From NCBI GenBank assembly GCA_026168455.1, contig CM047425.1, positions 93,437,580 through 93,501,579 on the forward strand: a DNA stretch of 64,000 nucleotides, written 5' to 3'. Shown one piece after another: positions 37,809 through 51,293 of this stretch. Position 1 is the first letter of the stretch. Every line of letters begins with the position of its first letter. The DNA is from Theocolax elegans. Lineage: Eukaryota; Arthropoda; Insecta; Hymenoptera; Cerocephalidae. A model generated the notes under the pieces. That model ran no database searches and was not told where the DNA came from. It saw nothing but the letters and a program-made list of their open reading frames with translations. A program made the translations under genes and the position numbers.

Positions 37809-40800
37809 CAGTCCGAATAACTAATTTCAAATTACCGTTAGATTTACCAAATAATATACATCCTAAGCCTCATCATCCTTAGTAAACTTTTTTATCCATC
37901 AAGCCGGTCTGTGTTACATATATTTAGGCATTGGCCAATCCTTACCAAGAAGATAAAAATATAGACCTCTTCTTAGGTAAACATTTTTGAAAAAATTAGC
38001 AAATGATAAAAAAATTAGCAAAGGACTTGCGAATAACTTTTGAATACTTCTATCAGGGTATTGTATTATATAAGTAACAGATAAAATTAACTTTATAAAG
38101 CAATTAAAAATTATTCTTCAGGGTTTAAAAAATTTTATCTATTGTCATAATTAGATCTTGTTAGCGGTTTGTTCGTAGGAGATTTCACAATTTTTGAAAA
38201 ATATTAAGTAATCATTATAATTAGGTCATATCTCTGCACAAATTCTTTAATATCGTCGATAAATATTTTGTCTAAGATTTAAGACTGTCACAATGTCTAT
38301 AGGGAATAAATAAAGTAATAAAAAAAAATAATAAAATAAAAGTAAAATGGTAAATACTATGCTTGTATAATCGTTGTGAAATATATTCATAATACTTAAG
38401 AAAGCTTGAGAAGGTTAATTATGAACATCTTTATGAATCTTCACGTGGACACCCTGACATGGGTAATCAACAACTTCGACAACAAAAGCTGCAATTGATT
38501 CACAAAATCCAGTTTTGACGAGTGTATACACTAACTAACTATAGTTAGGAGCTAAAGAGTACTTGGAACGTAGAAAAAATTAAATTATTGCACGGTATTG
38601 TTACATATTCTCTGCAAACTTGTATATCAGGATTCAGCTGTAGCTGATCAGAAAATTTTGAAATGGTAAAAATTTTTAATGTAGTTCGACATGGTTGCTT
38701 AGCACTAACGGTGCGCTAAGGTCGCCTTCAGAAATATATTTGCAAATGCCACAATTAGCCCTTGTATGTCACAATAAGAATATAATGTGATATCTGACGA
38801 TAGTATTAATTTGTTGCAAATAATAATCACTTTGAACATTTTCTAAAACAATTTATAACTATAAGTCCTGACGATGTAAGTCTTTTTATACAAATTATAA
38901 TTGAAGGTGGCTTCGTCGGGGCTATTATAAGGTACACTAATAATCGCTTATAATGTCGTAAAATGTATTTTAATAGTATTTAATATCTACAATATAATAA
39001 TTTTAACTCTGAAGTGCACTTGTAATGACAATATTGGTGAAATAATATAATTTTCTGAAAAATGTTTCTTTCTACCCTCAAAACTTATGCCGTCCCAGAA
39101 TTTGTTGTTTGGTAACGTTGAAATTTCCACCATGTAAATATAAACCAAGTTTCCTTCTAATTTTACCGAACAACCTATATTATTTTTTATTTCATTATAA
39201 TCTATAAATAATTAACTGCAATTTAAAACTATATTTGTAAAGAGATAGTGTGTTTTAGTTTCTTGTTTGAAAATCCTAGTTCTAAATCAAATCCTGAGAC
39301 TACAGACACCCATAATTACCTTCGTTAAATTCTACATATTTCTAAAATTATTTTTTTTTTTGGTTTGACTGGTATAAACATCCCTATATAAACAAAACAT
39401 CGTTGAAAAGCTTATAGTTTCAGCTTTTTATACGTATAATATTTATTTTTCATTTCTTATGGATTTACAAAAACGACCGAGACCTTTGATAACTATTGTG
39501 TTGGAAACCTATATTATCATTATTATTGTTACTTGATTTATGTTTAATTGTTCAACTTGCGTTCAGAGTTATATTCTTCAAATTATATTCAGTAATCAAT
39601 AGTATAATTGATACTTTGATGTTTGTAAGTGATTATAACTATTTCTAATTAAATACTAGCAATGATGCACTAAAATCGCGTTATATAACGGTTCGATAGG
39701 TTTTAGATTTACGATCATTTGAATAAAGGAATTTTCCTAAACTAATAGGATAATTGGTCTAAAATTCTTCATATAAACCAATGTGCCATTGTGTTAGAGA
39801 AAACTGTGAGCTGTTTTATATTCAACGATCATATTTAAAATACACACTATCGTTTCTATTCGATATCAATACCAATAGAAATATTGTAGTGCCGTTATGT
39901 ATAGTATCAGTTTCTAATATTATAAAGAGTGAATAGCGCAATAAATGCCATTAAAATATTTATTTATTATTATGCCGTCTTTCAACTTTATTAATATCTT
40001 AAGTATAAATTGCATTAAGAAAACTGTGTGTGATGTTACGTATTTCAATCCGTCTAGACTAGATTATAAATTGAAAATGCGAAAATCGCATAGATTACAT
40101 TGTGTAATATATCAATAGTTTTTTTTTCTACAAATATAGTAAATAATTTGGTTGGAAATTATATATTCCATTTATATAAAAATCTAATATTTTTCTACAC
40201 TCAAGTTAATGTATTCTTTCTATTTGTAGGTTTTATTTTGTAAATGCAAAATTATTTATGAATGTCTGCGACACTGACAGCATGTTTAAGAATTTTAGCT
40301 TCTTAAAGACATTTAAATAGATGTACTCCGACGCTGACGTGCTGAGAAATAAATTAAAATTACATTTCCCACTACGCAATTTGGAAGTAGAAGCAGTTAC
40401 ATGTAAAAGGAACTGTTAGGATGACAAGTCACAGCACCAAGTGCGACTGAAATCTTACCGCAACTTTATTCACTTTACGAATTTCGCTTTCGCTCAAGTA
40501 AATAAGTATTGTTTTTAACATTAACACAGTATTACGGATTTTATTATAGCGACATATAATAACTGTTTGTCTTTTTATTAATACGTGATGAATTATAATA
40601 TTAGTTTATAACCTATTAAATACTAGTAAATTTGTTTCACTTCTTAAAAAGAATATTGAAAACGAAAAGACTTGTTTACCACATTCGATCTACATTATTT
40701 TTTCAATATTAAAGAGGAGCATGACTTACTACGCAGTTATAGATATTTCATTGATATTGTTTACAGGGGAAAAAGAAATAAGAACCAAACTATTTTAACA

Positions 40801-42559
40801 GAGATATAGTTTGAAGAAATGTCAGGAGGAAAGAAAAAATTTGCGCGTTGAAGAGCGGTTTTGACAAAATCTCTTGAGTTGTTCCCTCAGACAAACTACA
40901 GACGCTCTCCCACCATTTTTTACTAAAAGCCTTTCGCCTGTGCATTTCGAAATTCACTTCGTTCAACACCACAAGCCAGCGTCAATCCAGAGACCTATCC
41001 CTCGTCCTTTCCACAAAATCCGTTGAGATTCTCCTTGTTCTCTCGTGGCAAGGTAGTATCACTCTCGGAAGAGCAAGTTATGCTGCCCTATACCATCTTC
41101 TTTTATATTAATTTCAGAACCTTCCACTCTCTGCATTTAGTCCATAGGTTTGGTGAAGCATGAAAGAATCTTGATTACAAAGTCAAATTATTTTAAAGTT
41201 TCTTAATTAAAGTAATAAATGTTACATAAAGTATCAACTCTTGCACGTTTACAGATATAGATTTTAAAGATCTTATCGATTAAGCCATATTTTAAATAGT
41301 TTTTTATGAGTATTATAACAATGACATTTTAATTATTTGTTTTTAAATTTCTACACTCTTTAATTTACTGACTGCTATATAACAAAGTAATAAAGCAAAG
41401 GAATTACTCAGTCACAGTTGATTTGATTAAGGTGACGTAGATACTCAATGTTGGCTTTATTAATGAAATAATTGGTATAATCAAAAATATAAATGTCATA
41501 TCATATTTCAAATTAATGATATTCGTATCTGTGTGTACACAAAGCGATGTTACACGGTAACTATTCACACACTAAGCGGTATAATGGAGAGCAATCAAAG
41601 GTATGTGAAAGTGGAACCTGTAAATTGAAGTGATAACTTGAGCATAACTTCGTAGTAAAGCTGATTGGCTAATAACGAAGGTGCCAAAAGGATCCAAATT
41701 GGCATTAGATGCCAAGTCAAAGTTTTCGTTGATGCCCAAGATTTACATTTCTCCGTACAACCTTTGCTTAGTCTAGAGTACCTAGAGCGCATGAATGTGT
41801 CGAAGGGAAACTTGTAAGTATCAAGATACACACGATTATTTGTTTTGATGTTTATACTCGAACGTTACACGATTTTTAGTAATTTAAATTAACACTTTTA
41901 CCTAATGAAAGATATTATTTTTATCGAACCGAACTTATATATCAAGATATATGTAAGTTTTAAAAAGTATATTTTGTATTTATATTTATAACGAGCGAGG
42001 ATATTTTACTTAATTACCTTTATATATACCAGTGGGATTAAATATTTTTATGAAAATTATAACAATGTATATGTAAAAACACATCTATATCATGGTAGAA
42101 TACGTGACAAACAATATAAACAGCGGTAAGTAATAAATACTCGAATATTGTCATTTTTGAGTTTTTGACACGTCCTTCCTAAAATTTTAAACATCATAGT
42201 ACTCAAAATGTTTAAAATATCACTGCTACTTTTATAAAATGCATTCCAGACAGAAATTTGAATAATAAACATAAATATTTGAATAATAAAAAACAACATT
42301 CATTACTATCTAATAAATATTATAAATATTGTAAATTACGATAATAATTTGGCCATTAAAGTAGGTAAACAAACATTTATTATAACTAAACAAATGTTGT
42401 AGTAAAGCAAAATGAAGTATTCGTTATGATATCTCTGAATATTTTATGAATATACAAAAAGTGATTAATCTAATTTTTACGAAACTCACGCAGTGTATAA
42501 ATTACGGACACATAAAATGTCAAGTGATTACCTATATACGATAAAAGATGAGTACGCAT

Positions 42560-43440
42560 AAGTAATAAAAGCAGTCGAAATCAGAAGGGGTTGAAAATGA
42601 CAATGAAGTACTAAAAATTTCGCAACGTTGCATTCACGACAATGACCGTCTGGTCACGGTAAATCCTAAAGTGCACTTCAACAAAGAACATCCCTGAGCA
42701 CACACACACACAGACATACATATATGCACACACGCGCATGTAAGGGGAGACAATGCTCGAGTATAAAAAAATTGGGCTGGGCAACCATAGGAAATATTTA
42801 ATAAGATGCGAAAACGCGTGTGTGCTTTTCGTTGAACCTGTCCCTACTACCAGCGTAGTAACAAAAAAAAACCCTTGGGTTAGACAGTGAAATCAGAAGA
42901 GAGATAAAGAAAGAAGACGAGGATACTGTGACAGAAAATAGCATGCCGAATGATTTTGTATCCCTAATGCACCACCCGGTGGAACTGTACTATTCGCTGA
43001 TGACACAATAGCGCACACGTACTTCCCAGTCTCGACTGGACTTAATGTAGCAGCCCTATTTTTACCGGACCTCGCCTTTGAAGTCACGAAGCGAAAACTG
43101 CTGCGTGTAGGGTGGGAGAGGTGAGGGTAACGTATATGAGCCACTCGTTTCCACGTCGCTGCATAAAAGAATCCTTGTGTAGACGCGTACAGTACGCGTG
43201 TCTGTGTGTCAATTCCCTTCGGGACTCTCAAAACGAGAGCGCTTCGGGTTTCATTAACGAACTCTTTGTACTTTACGGATTTAATTTGATCAATCGACGA
43301 TTTATTTATTTCCCAAGCGCAGTGGGTTGCATTGCACCCGGCCAATCTATGGGTACTCTGTGCGACTGTTACTCGAGTAGCTACTTATGTAGGCCAAAAT
43401 ATGGTCGCGCAATTTATAGTCAATCTGCATAAAGATGACG
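42560..43440. promoter_or_regulatory. GC-rich intronic pocket with CA-rich stretch
   Basis: It contains CA-rich runs at 42700-42735 and a 150-codon minus-strand frame (42893-43345). Part of that frame reads SPVETGKYVC, which superficially resembles an Ig F strand, but no other Ig strand, tryptophan core or splice context supports an exon. Possible non-coding element. Confidence 0.2.
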
Positions 43441-45860
43441 AATCCGGTTACTTTAATACACAAACTTTATTTTATAAACGAGATACTAAACTGGCCAAAT
43501 ATTCTTAATATTTGGAGCAAGTCATTTTACATTTTTTCACGCTTAGAACTACGAGAATAATAAATGTATATAAAAATGTATTAGAATACTCGAAATTGAA
43601 TAAAAATAAATTAACGATAAGATAAAAAAAAACCTTTTGTTTTAATTGTTTCAGAGGCAAGATAAATTAATAATTATGCGTACTGCACAATAGTTCATTA
43701 TGTAATTTTTCATTGTTCAATTATATTCAATGTTTCGAATTACAGTTTGCAAGAGTAAAAGAATTTATAAACTCGTATTCTCCATGCATCCAACTTATGT
43801 GATAAAAAGTCAATGTAGATTAAATTTTGTACCTCGAAAGTAATGCAGTTAGATCCTAGAAAACAGTTTTGAATTTCACTATTTTTAGTTATTAATAAGC
43901 TTAAATATCTAAAAATATTTCTTTATAAATACAACGTAAAGGTTATTTTCACCACCTCAAGTCTATAAATCGAATGGACTTTTCGTGTCATTTTTAAATT
44001 GAAAGAAAGTAACCTGTTAAATTGTAATACTATCAAGCCATTAAATATTTATAAAACAATTATAAACTTATAGATTTTCAAACCATATTTATAAATAAAA
44101 AAATACATTTAAAAATAAAATTTGTTATCCATTAAGTAGCACAGATGCAATAACTTTAATCAATACTATTTTATTCCCTCACTTTTTTAGCACTATACCG
44201 ACTAATAATTGCGTGAGTAAACTGGAAGTATTTTATACAAAGTGGCGTAAACAAATATTATCACGTGTACACTAAAATCTGCAGATTTTTTAAAGTAAAC
44301 ACGGTGTAGAGATTAACGTAGACTTTGAATACAACACTTTTCCTTTCATGTAATAAGCGCGGTGATGCGTTGACTGTTTAAATAGATCCAAGTTAAATTA
44401 ACAGAATGCCGGTGATCTCTCTGGTTGTAAATTAGCCATAGCTAATATCTACACGATGTGCGATTTAACGCCCGGCATTGATTGCGTCGATGCTAAACAG
44501 TATATGTTCCGGTTTATTTGCTTGTTCGCGCGTTATACTCAGTACCGAACAGTTTCTACGATTACTAATAATGCACTTATTTATCTCTATTAGACTAGTA
44601 ACGAAGCAATGTATTCCGAAAAGTTAATAATATAATACTTTCGAAGCAGATCTAATTATCTAATTGTAAATAGACGACGAGTGTGGGAAAATGTTCCGTA
44701 ATAATTTTAGATTAACGTCTCAAATAGTGGAATTCTTCGATAACTTCGAATTACTGAAATTAATACTTAAATATAAATAATAATTTAATTATTAGTGATA
44801 TCGGGTGTAGTATTGGATGCTCGAGAAATCAATTTAGTGGAATCATACCATCGTGTCTATTTATTCATGGATTTAAAATAGACTTTGCAACAAATTGCAA
44901 TTGTAATATATAATAGATATTAGAAACATTAATTAGATTAAATTAAGTCGATACTTCTATTTGTAAAACTGCTTTCCATCAATTACACACTTACATTATA
45001 GATTAGCATAGCCTCATTTTTTTGTACTATTTATACATATATGTCTATCGATTGATAAACTATTGATAAATTACAATTAAAATAAATATCGGACATCGTT
45101 AATAATTTAGCACCCAATAAATTTGTGCAAATGCGTATAAGAATACAAATATAAGTAAACGAATATCGTAAATAAAGGAATTAATTGAATTCGATAAATC
45201 AATAAAGATTTCGTACCGAAAATTAAATCCACCGGTAAAAAAAAAAAGTAAATGTTGATTTAAAGTTTGTTAATGGTTAGGTATGAAATACATAGAGTAA
45301 CAATCGTAGAAAGCAAAACAGTAGTAGAGAGCATCCTCGTGTAATATAAACAAATATTAGTACAATTTTAAAAATAGTAGTCGTCGTATAAATCTTAATA
45401 CCAAACATTTACCTAAAACGCAAAGTTTGTATGCATACAAGATTGAATGAAAGGAAAAAAAGTGAAAAGCGAAAACAATCTCGCTCGAAAATTGAAGTAC
45501 AAAGTAATTGCACGACTCCCCAAAGAGAGAACAAAAATAATCCGTTGCAACGGTACCGTCCACTTCGAATCTCCCAGAGGGCGACATTTGTCTAGATTGT
45601 CCACTATATTCTGATTCGATTATTTGACCCTCTCATAAGCAGGCGTAAAGGACCAAGAATCACTTTATGCGAACATATAACCAGCGTGATGTATCTCTTT
45701 TAACTCTATTTCTCTCTCTAAATCCACATGGCTTTGCTTTATTACCGTCTTCTCTTTTTTTCTTCTCCCCTTTATGTTCTTCCTCTTCCCGCTCCACTTA
45801 TTCTCCACATGTCCAGTAAATGTACAGTTTCTCAGCATAGTAGATAACGAGGAAAGTGAA

Positions 45861-45890
45861 CTCTCCCTCCCTCTCTCTCTCTCTCTCTCT
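45861..45890. repeat. (CT)n microsatellite
   Basis: CTCC units pass into a perfect CT run; a TTCCCTC triplicate follows at about 45920-45941, in a pyrimidine-rich stretch. Confidence 0.93.
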
Positions 45891-48299
45891 GTCTGTTCCT
45901 CTCACCCTTGGTAACTCTCTTCCCTCTTCCCTCTTCCCTCTTTTAACTTTCTCCTTTCTCCTTTTTTTCTCCAAACGACGATGGGGTCGGACAATTTTCT
46001 TCGGTAAGATATTTTTCCTCACGGTCTGTTGCCATCTTGTTATCCGGCTATGGGACTACCGCCACCGTTGGCTGACTGAACAGCAGAGCAAAAGAAGGAA
46101 ATAAGAATGGAGTAGTAGAAGAAACGAGAAGACTCCCTCGGAAAGTCCGTGAAACCAACAGGACTACGAAGTTGAGAAGAAAACCCAGTGTATGAGGTAT
46201 ACAGCGAGTTGTATATGTGCAATTCTGGCGTGACAAGTTCGGCACTTAAATCAAGTGTAGCATGAACACCACTTTCTGGACAATACATCACTTTATCAAA
46301 TGGCACATACAGAGATATCTTGCGGATACTGGATTCGGAGTCGCCCACTGGCAAGTTTACTTACATACTTGTACTTTTCACATACGTTTTCTTACTCCGC
46401 GAGGATATCCGTGTGTAATCAATAATTTGGACATTGCATAAGTTGCATAGATGATTATCATCATGGTTCTTTAGCTTGACTGCAGTATCAGTAAAATAGT
46501 TCTGTAAATATTTTAGAGGAGAATTGAAATTTTATCGATTCGTCGTTGCAAATTGGTACGCTAACGCATCAAAATTCGTAATAGTAGAATATTCAATATT
46601 TTTTTACCAAACCCAAACGTTTCGTTGTGATAACTATTAATATTAGATAAATTATTTATATATTATTATTATTTAATTTCAAACAAACTGTATAATTAAA
46701 TTATTTTGCTAAGTAAATGTTTTCTGTCACGTGTAGCATAATAAATGAAAACTTTGGCACATACGGTGCTAAAGAATTAATCGTAATAAACAAATTAACT
46801 AATAGTAGTATTTCATTAATAATTCAAAATGAAATTTGTCGAAACGTTGAAATACGATACACAGTATCATTTGCATCTATTTACAATGTTGTCGGGGAAG
46901 AGACCCATATTTTAGAAGAGTATAAATCTCTTAATAATTTCAGTTCGATAAATATAAAGCGTTAAAACGAGAAAGTAAAACTTCAGATTATCTCTCTTCC
47001 TCTTTGCAGAGGTTCACGCTCGAGGCCTTAACTCATTTGCAAAATGAAGTACGCCGAGAATCCTCGCAGAACAAAGTCTCTTGAAAACCAAAATACATCC
47101 ACTTAAATCCTGCGCGCAGTGGAATATCTAGCGCGCCTTCCATGCTTCGTCCTTTCCTTTTATTCACTACTGGGAACCAAGATAGCCTACGCTCCCGTTA
47201 ACCTCTTTTTCATCCTGCCTTCTCCTACCTCGGCTTCTCAACATCGCTATTACTTATTCCTCTAATATCATGCAATGTTGCCGATGTGGAACACCATATT
47301 CTCTCTTCCTTAGCGGAGTCCCGCGCCCCCCTCACCCCGCGCAACGAGCTCTGATTCGTTGCCGAGACCGGGGTAATTCTCGAGCGTGAAATCGCACACC
47401 GCAAAAGTCGTGACCGACACAATATTTACTCGCAAATCCTTGGGATTTTGATTGTTCCTCGTTACCCGTGTACTGAACAATAATCTTTTACTGTGTACGG
47501 AGCAAACGAACCAAGCTCTTCTTTACTCTGCTTTTACAACAATCTGTTTTTAACTTTGAGACGATGGCTGATATTGTCTCTTATGAAAAATTGGTTTAGA
47601 AGGGCGCGTAAGACTATAATTAATCAAAACAAGCAAAAAATTGTGTAGTACAACTAATTTCTAATTTGTATTAAAGTAATTTATTTTTTTATAATTGCAA
47701 ATGGTTATAACATTTGATAATTTGATATTTGACGGTTTTTTATTAATTTCTGCAGTTATAGAAGCGTCTCTAAAATGCAATATTGATATGAATAATTTCG
47801 AGTGTGTATATTAAAAATAAAATTTCAGTACATTTTTTGGAAAACCAGAAATGTTCAATATTAATTTACGCTTTGAGCTCTCATTGAGCTTTATAATTTT
47901 GCTGCAGTTACCGCTCGTTTTCATTGATGAATCGTGAAAAAGAAATTTGCAAAGATTTTAAAAGAACTTACAGAATATGCAGTTAATATATTCAGCAGTA
48001 TTTAAAGTCATTACTGCAAACATTCATAAGCGTCCTTAAATTTTAACAACTTCGTTGTAACATTTTATCTTTTAATGCAATCGTTAAATAAACTTTAGCT
48101 TCTCATTAAAGTACGGTACACGTAACGTATTCGAGCATTATTTAAAATCATTCTTATGGAGAAAGCCGTATTAGTTTTTTATACACCGGTTTACGATTCA
48201 AGGTTCATTATACGATCCTCAAGCTGGACAATGGAAAGGAATCAAAGCCTCGCCGTTCTCTATAAAGGTTATACTTGAATTGTTCATCTCCTCTCGTCG

Positions 48300-48660
48300 A
48301 AGTTTCTTAAAGGGCGACGGATACGCAGCGGGAGGACGGCGGCAGTAGCGGCGGCAACAGCCTGTTAGAGTCGTAATCTACTTCAGCGAGCATTCGGGCA
48401 TTAATATACGAACTCGTCCTCCCTCCACCCAGTTCGAAGAGAGAGAGAGAGAGAGAGAGAGAGTATCCTCTCAGTCAGTCTTGCGAACTGCCGGCGAAGC
48501 CACTTCGCAAGTTGCCACTCAAACCGCTGGCTGTACCAAAGACCGACCGAGGGGAGAGAATGAGAGAAAGAGAGCACCAGAGTGAGAGCGAGAGCGAGAG
48601 AGGGAGGGAGGGAGAGCTCTTCCGCAAGTTGAGCTTACGAACGATAGTTAGCACATTGGG
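48300..48660 (+). promoter_or_regulatory. promoter-like GC-rich block: GAGA tract followed by initiator-like TCAGTCAGT
   Basis: A CpG-rich stretch at 48310-48370 precedes a perfect (GA)n run at 48437-48463, then TCAGTCAGT at about 48471-48479, matching the arthropod initiator core TCAGT. A purine-rich tract (48551-48616) and an open frame (48512-48835) follow. GAGA elements upstream of TCAGT initiators are a known insect promoter layout. It points to the plus strand, opposite to the host gene. No transcript evidence is available. Confidence 0.3.
48437..48463. repeat. (GA)n microsatellite
   Basis: A perfect GA run of about 13 units in the promoter-like block. Confidence 0.95.
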
Positions 48661-48835
48661 GGTTCGTTTGTACCAATCTGATCACAAGGGCGATGACGAG
48701 CTAAGTACCAAAGAATCGGTTCGATCCGTTAAGGAACACAGCCAACGAGAACTTATAACACTCTCAAAACTTTACACACTTTTCGAGCGTTATGCATTTA
48801 AAAGCTCTAAGCTGTTCGGTGGTCTAATTGCATGA
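48512..48835 (+). other. 107-codon plus-strand open frame, unassigned
   Basis: The frame opens at a non-ATG codon; the first ATG, at about 48559, is followed by a Glu/Arg/Ser run from the purine tract. After that it reads normally (SLRTIVSTLGVRLYQ, KEHSQRELITLSKLYTLFER). No domain or homologue is recognised. It lies just downstream of the promoter-like block, but low complexity at its start and missing Kozak context make chance the better explanation. Confidence 0.15.
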
Positions 48836-48845
48836 GCGTGGCGCC

Positions 48846-48863
48846 GGCACCGGCACCGGCACC
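48846..48863. repeat. GGCACC hexanucleotide, 3 copies
   Basis: A short perfect tandem GC-rich repeat at the right edge of the promoter-like pocket. Confidence 0.9.
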
Positions 48864-49463
48864 CGCGCATAACGCTTGTGATTACACTGAATGCTACGCT
48901 AGCAATCAACAGCCGAACTCGAGGCTCGTAACTCGGGGAATTAATTAATGTTTGCATTAATTCGAAAGTGTATCTCTAACTTATTGTAACTTAAATAAAT
49001 AACCTTTTAACGGCTTGGAAATGGATGATAAACCGAATTATTTAAAAATTTGCTATTAAACCATTACGAAAATGTACAATACTTGTTATTTTAATCCGAA
49101 AGCCTCGGTGTCGAGTAGCTATTAATTAACCTTAGTTCATTTTAATTGGATAATTCGACTCTATTCAAATACATTTTTCGCATAATTTTATATCGATATT
49201 CATTAAATATCTATATAAATGACGGTAAATACCCTAGTCTCATTTACATTATATTATATCGCAGATTTTACTATTTTAATTGTCATTTTAAGAGACGACA
49301 ATACGCATAGCGTGTCAAACGCAGAGTATTAATACACGATCAACGATATTTATATGACATAATCATTTGATTATAAGCATTCTAAAATTTTCTATGACAA
49401 ATTAACGTTTAATTATTAGATCGTTCCACGTAATTAAATTAATTTAACATTACTTGTTAGGAA

Positions 49464-49829
49464 ATGAAAATTGTATTAAATCACTTAAACTTTATATCAC
49501 AGCTAAAGAGTCGGTATCGTCGCCGAGATTTTTCGAGAAGACAAATGAATCAAGCCGTTCTTCAAACTCTTGGAAGTGAGCTTATCTTCTTTGTAAAAAG
49601 ATGCAACGTTGGCCCTTGCGAGAACATTAACATCCAAGTGTTAGTGTCCAAAAATGCAAACCCCAGCACTTTTCCCGTTTTTGGGAGCCACCGAGGCTCA
49701 TATCTCGTAATTTTCCCACCTAACCTGCAATCTAGCTTAGTCACTGGCCAAATGCGATATGAGCTTATGTTTGCTATACGTGTCACCACACATAATTTTC
49801 GTGAGAGTAAATTGAATTACAGTTTCTAA
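49464..49829 (+). other. 121-codon plus-strand open frame, unassigned
   Basis: Open for 366 bp in a moderately GC-rich patch, with an overlapping 75-codon frame on the other strand. Amino-acid use in the middle is balanced (TLGSELIFFVKRCNVGPCEN; GSHRGSYLVIFPPN). No known family is recognised, and no promoter or splice sites stand out. Low-confidence candidate nested gene or conserved non-coding element. Confidence 0.15.
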
Positions 49830-51293
49830 AATATCAAGCATGCAAAGCAGATAAAGTGTATAGTACGATGTATGTAGTCCCAAGGAGTGTGATATACGAA
49901 CGTCGAATTATATTTCCTCGTGAATGAAAAATTTAATTTTGACAAACGGAGAAGTTAATTTGATTAAAATATAAAATAAGTGAACAAAATATATTAAATA
50001 TAAATTATTAATAGTTTTTTAAATTATTTAAACTGATGAATTATTATTTATGCATAAAATTTTTATCCTCCAATACAATATACAATAGTATTAAGTCACA
50101 TAATTACTTTTTATGAATTATGAACCTATAATTTTAATTTTTAATATAATTAAAATTGGTTCTCTTATTTATTTTTTAGTTAGAAACTAACCTTATGAGT
50201 TTTGGTTTGGATGTAACACTATCTTGACTTTGTGTATATATCTTAACCAACTGAACAGATCCGTCTGTATTCAACGGATCAGTTTTTTTCGGCACCTTTT
50301 AGTTCCCGAGTTGTCGAATACGAATATAGCCAGTTACTTGGAAAGTTCATCTCCCTCGTGGAATCATCTGCTTACTCTGTGCATTCTATCGAGGTAGCAG
50401 TACGCTCGTAAAGTGAGGAGAGGCAATGAAGGTTACTTTGACGTCTGTTTTCCTGTACAGAGCGAGCGAAGATCGAGATAGGAAGAAAATCTTTCGTATA
50501 ACGGGGAATGGAAGGGTTGCGTCCACTTGGCATGCTAGATTCAAGATGGGGCCCAAAGCTCTTTAAACTTCATTTTTATAGAGCAAAACGAAATATCTGT
50601 GCGAGGATATGCAGAGAGACCGAGAGAGCACGATTTTCACGAAATGGGATATACATGGAGAAGGAGTAAGCCGGGGATTATCTTCAGCGATGGTATCGCT
50701 ATGCACGTTGATTGCTCTCAATGAAAATCATTTATGATACTCTCCAACCTTCGATTCTACGTCACAGTATGATATGGTAATGACTGTCTAGTTTATAAGC
50801 GCAATATCTGGTACGGCATAATAGCCCTTTTACAACAATCCGGAAATCTATTTCACTCTCTAAAATATTTATCTTCAAACAGTCTCAGCTGAATGTTTAT
50901 TAATACACGACTATTTATTGTAAATAAATCTTTTTAGTTAAAATCGCGTTACTTTAGGTGATTACATTTTTAATCTTCGAATGCAACAATCTTCGTTGTT
51001 GAAACAAGTGCACTTTACGATTCCAATCCAAGAATCACTAGGCTGCGCACTCAAAACTCAAACAAACTGCGAATAAGTCAAACAACATTGATAAAAAGAA
51101 GATATAGAAACTAAAGACATTGTACGAATTTTCACGTAGCATACGTATAGAAGTATATCTATACGTTGACAGAACAGTACGCATGAACTATCTCGAGTTA
51201 AGATCCGAAAATTAAATTGCGGACTTCGAGGCAAACTTGGATATGAATATTGCAATGGCTTGATAGAAAAAGTAAAGATGTTTAGTTACTCAC

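Larger units (their letters stand above)
27943..51293 (-). other. long intron (23351 bp) between Ig1 and Ig2 exons
   Basis: Bounded by GTGAGT and GCAG on the minus strand. It contains a SINE at 37661, a foldback element at about 35975-36580, microsatellites, and GC-rich pockets at about 28480-28720, 29990-30300, 31240-31680, 32290-32880, 34040-34720, 34900-35330, 40780-41130, 42560-43440, 45450-46360, 46970-47560, 48200-48950, 49490-49800 and 50230-50830. None carries a protein domain I can recognise. Long introns after the first Ig exons are usual for neuronal Ig genes and often hold enhancers; that role is inferred here. Confidence 0.8.

Noticed and set aside
41595..41831. 78-codon minus-strand frame considered as a transposon fragment
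   Set aside because: No transposase or reverse-transcriptase motif is visible and there are no terminal repeats around it.
42893..43345. 150-codon minus-strand frame with an Ig-like SPVETGKYVC stretch
   Set aside because: Only one strand-like motif matches. There is no core tryptophan, no paired cysteine at Ig spacing and no splice context that would fit between Ig1 and Ig2, which already join in phase. Judged a coincidence in a GC-rich pocket.
45798..46022. Arg/Glu/Lys-rich 74-codon minus-strand frame
   Set aside because: It comes from the CT microsatellite and adjacent pyrimidine repeats read in reverse; low complexity only.
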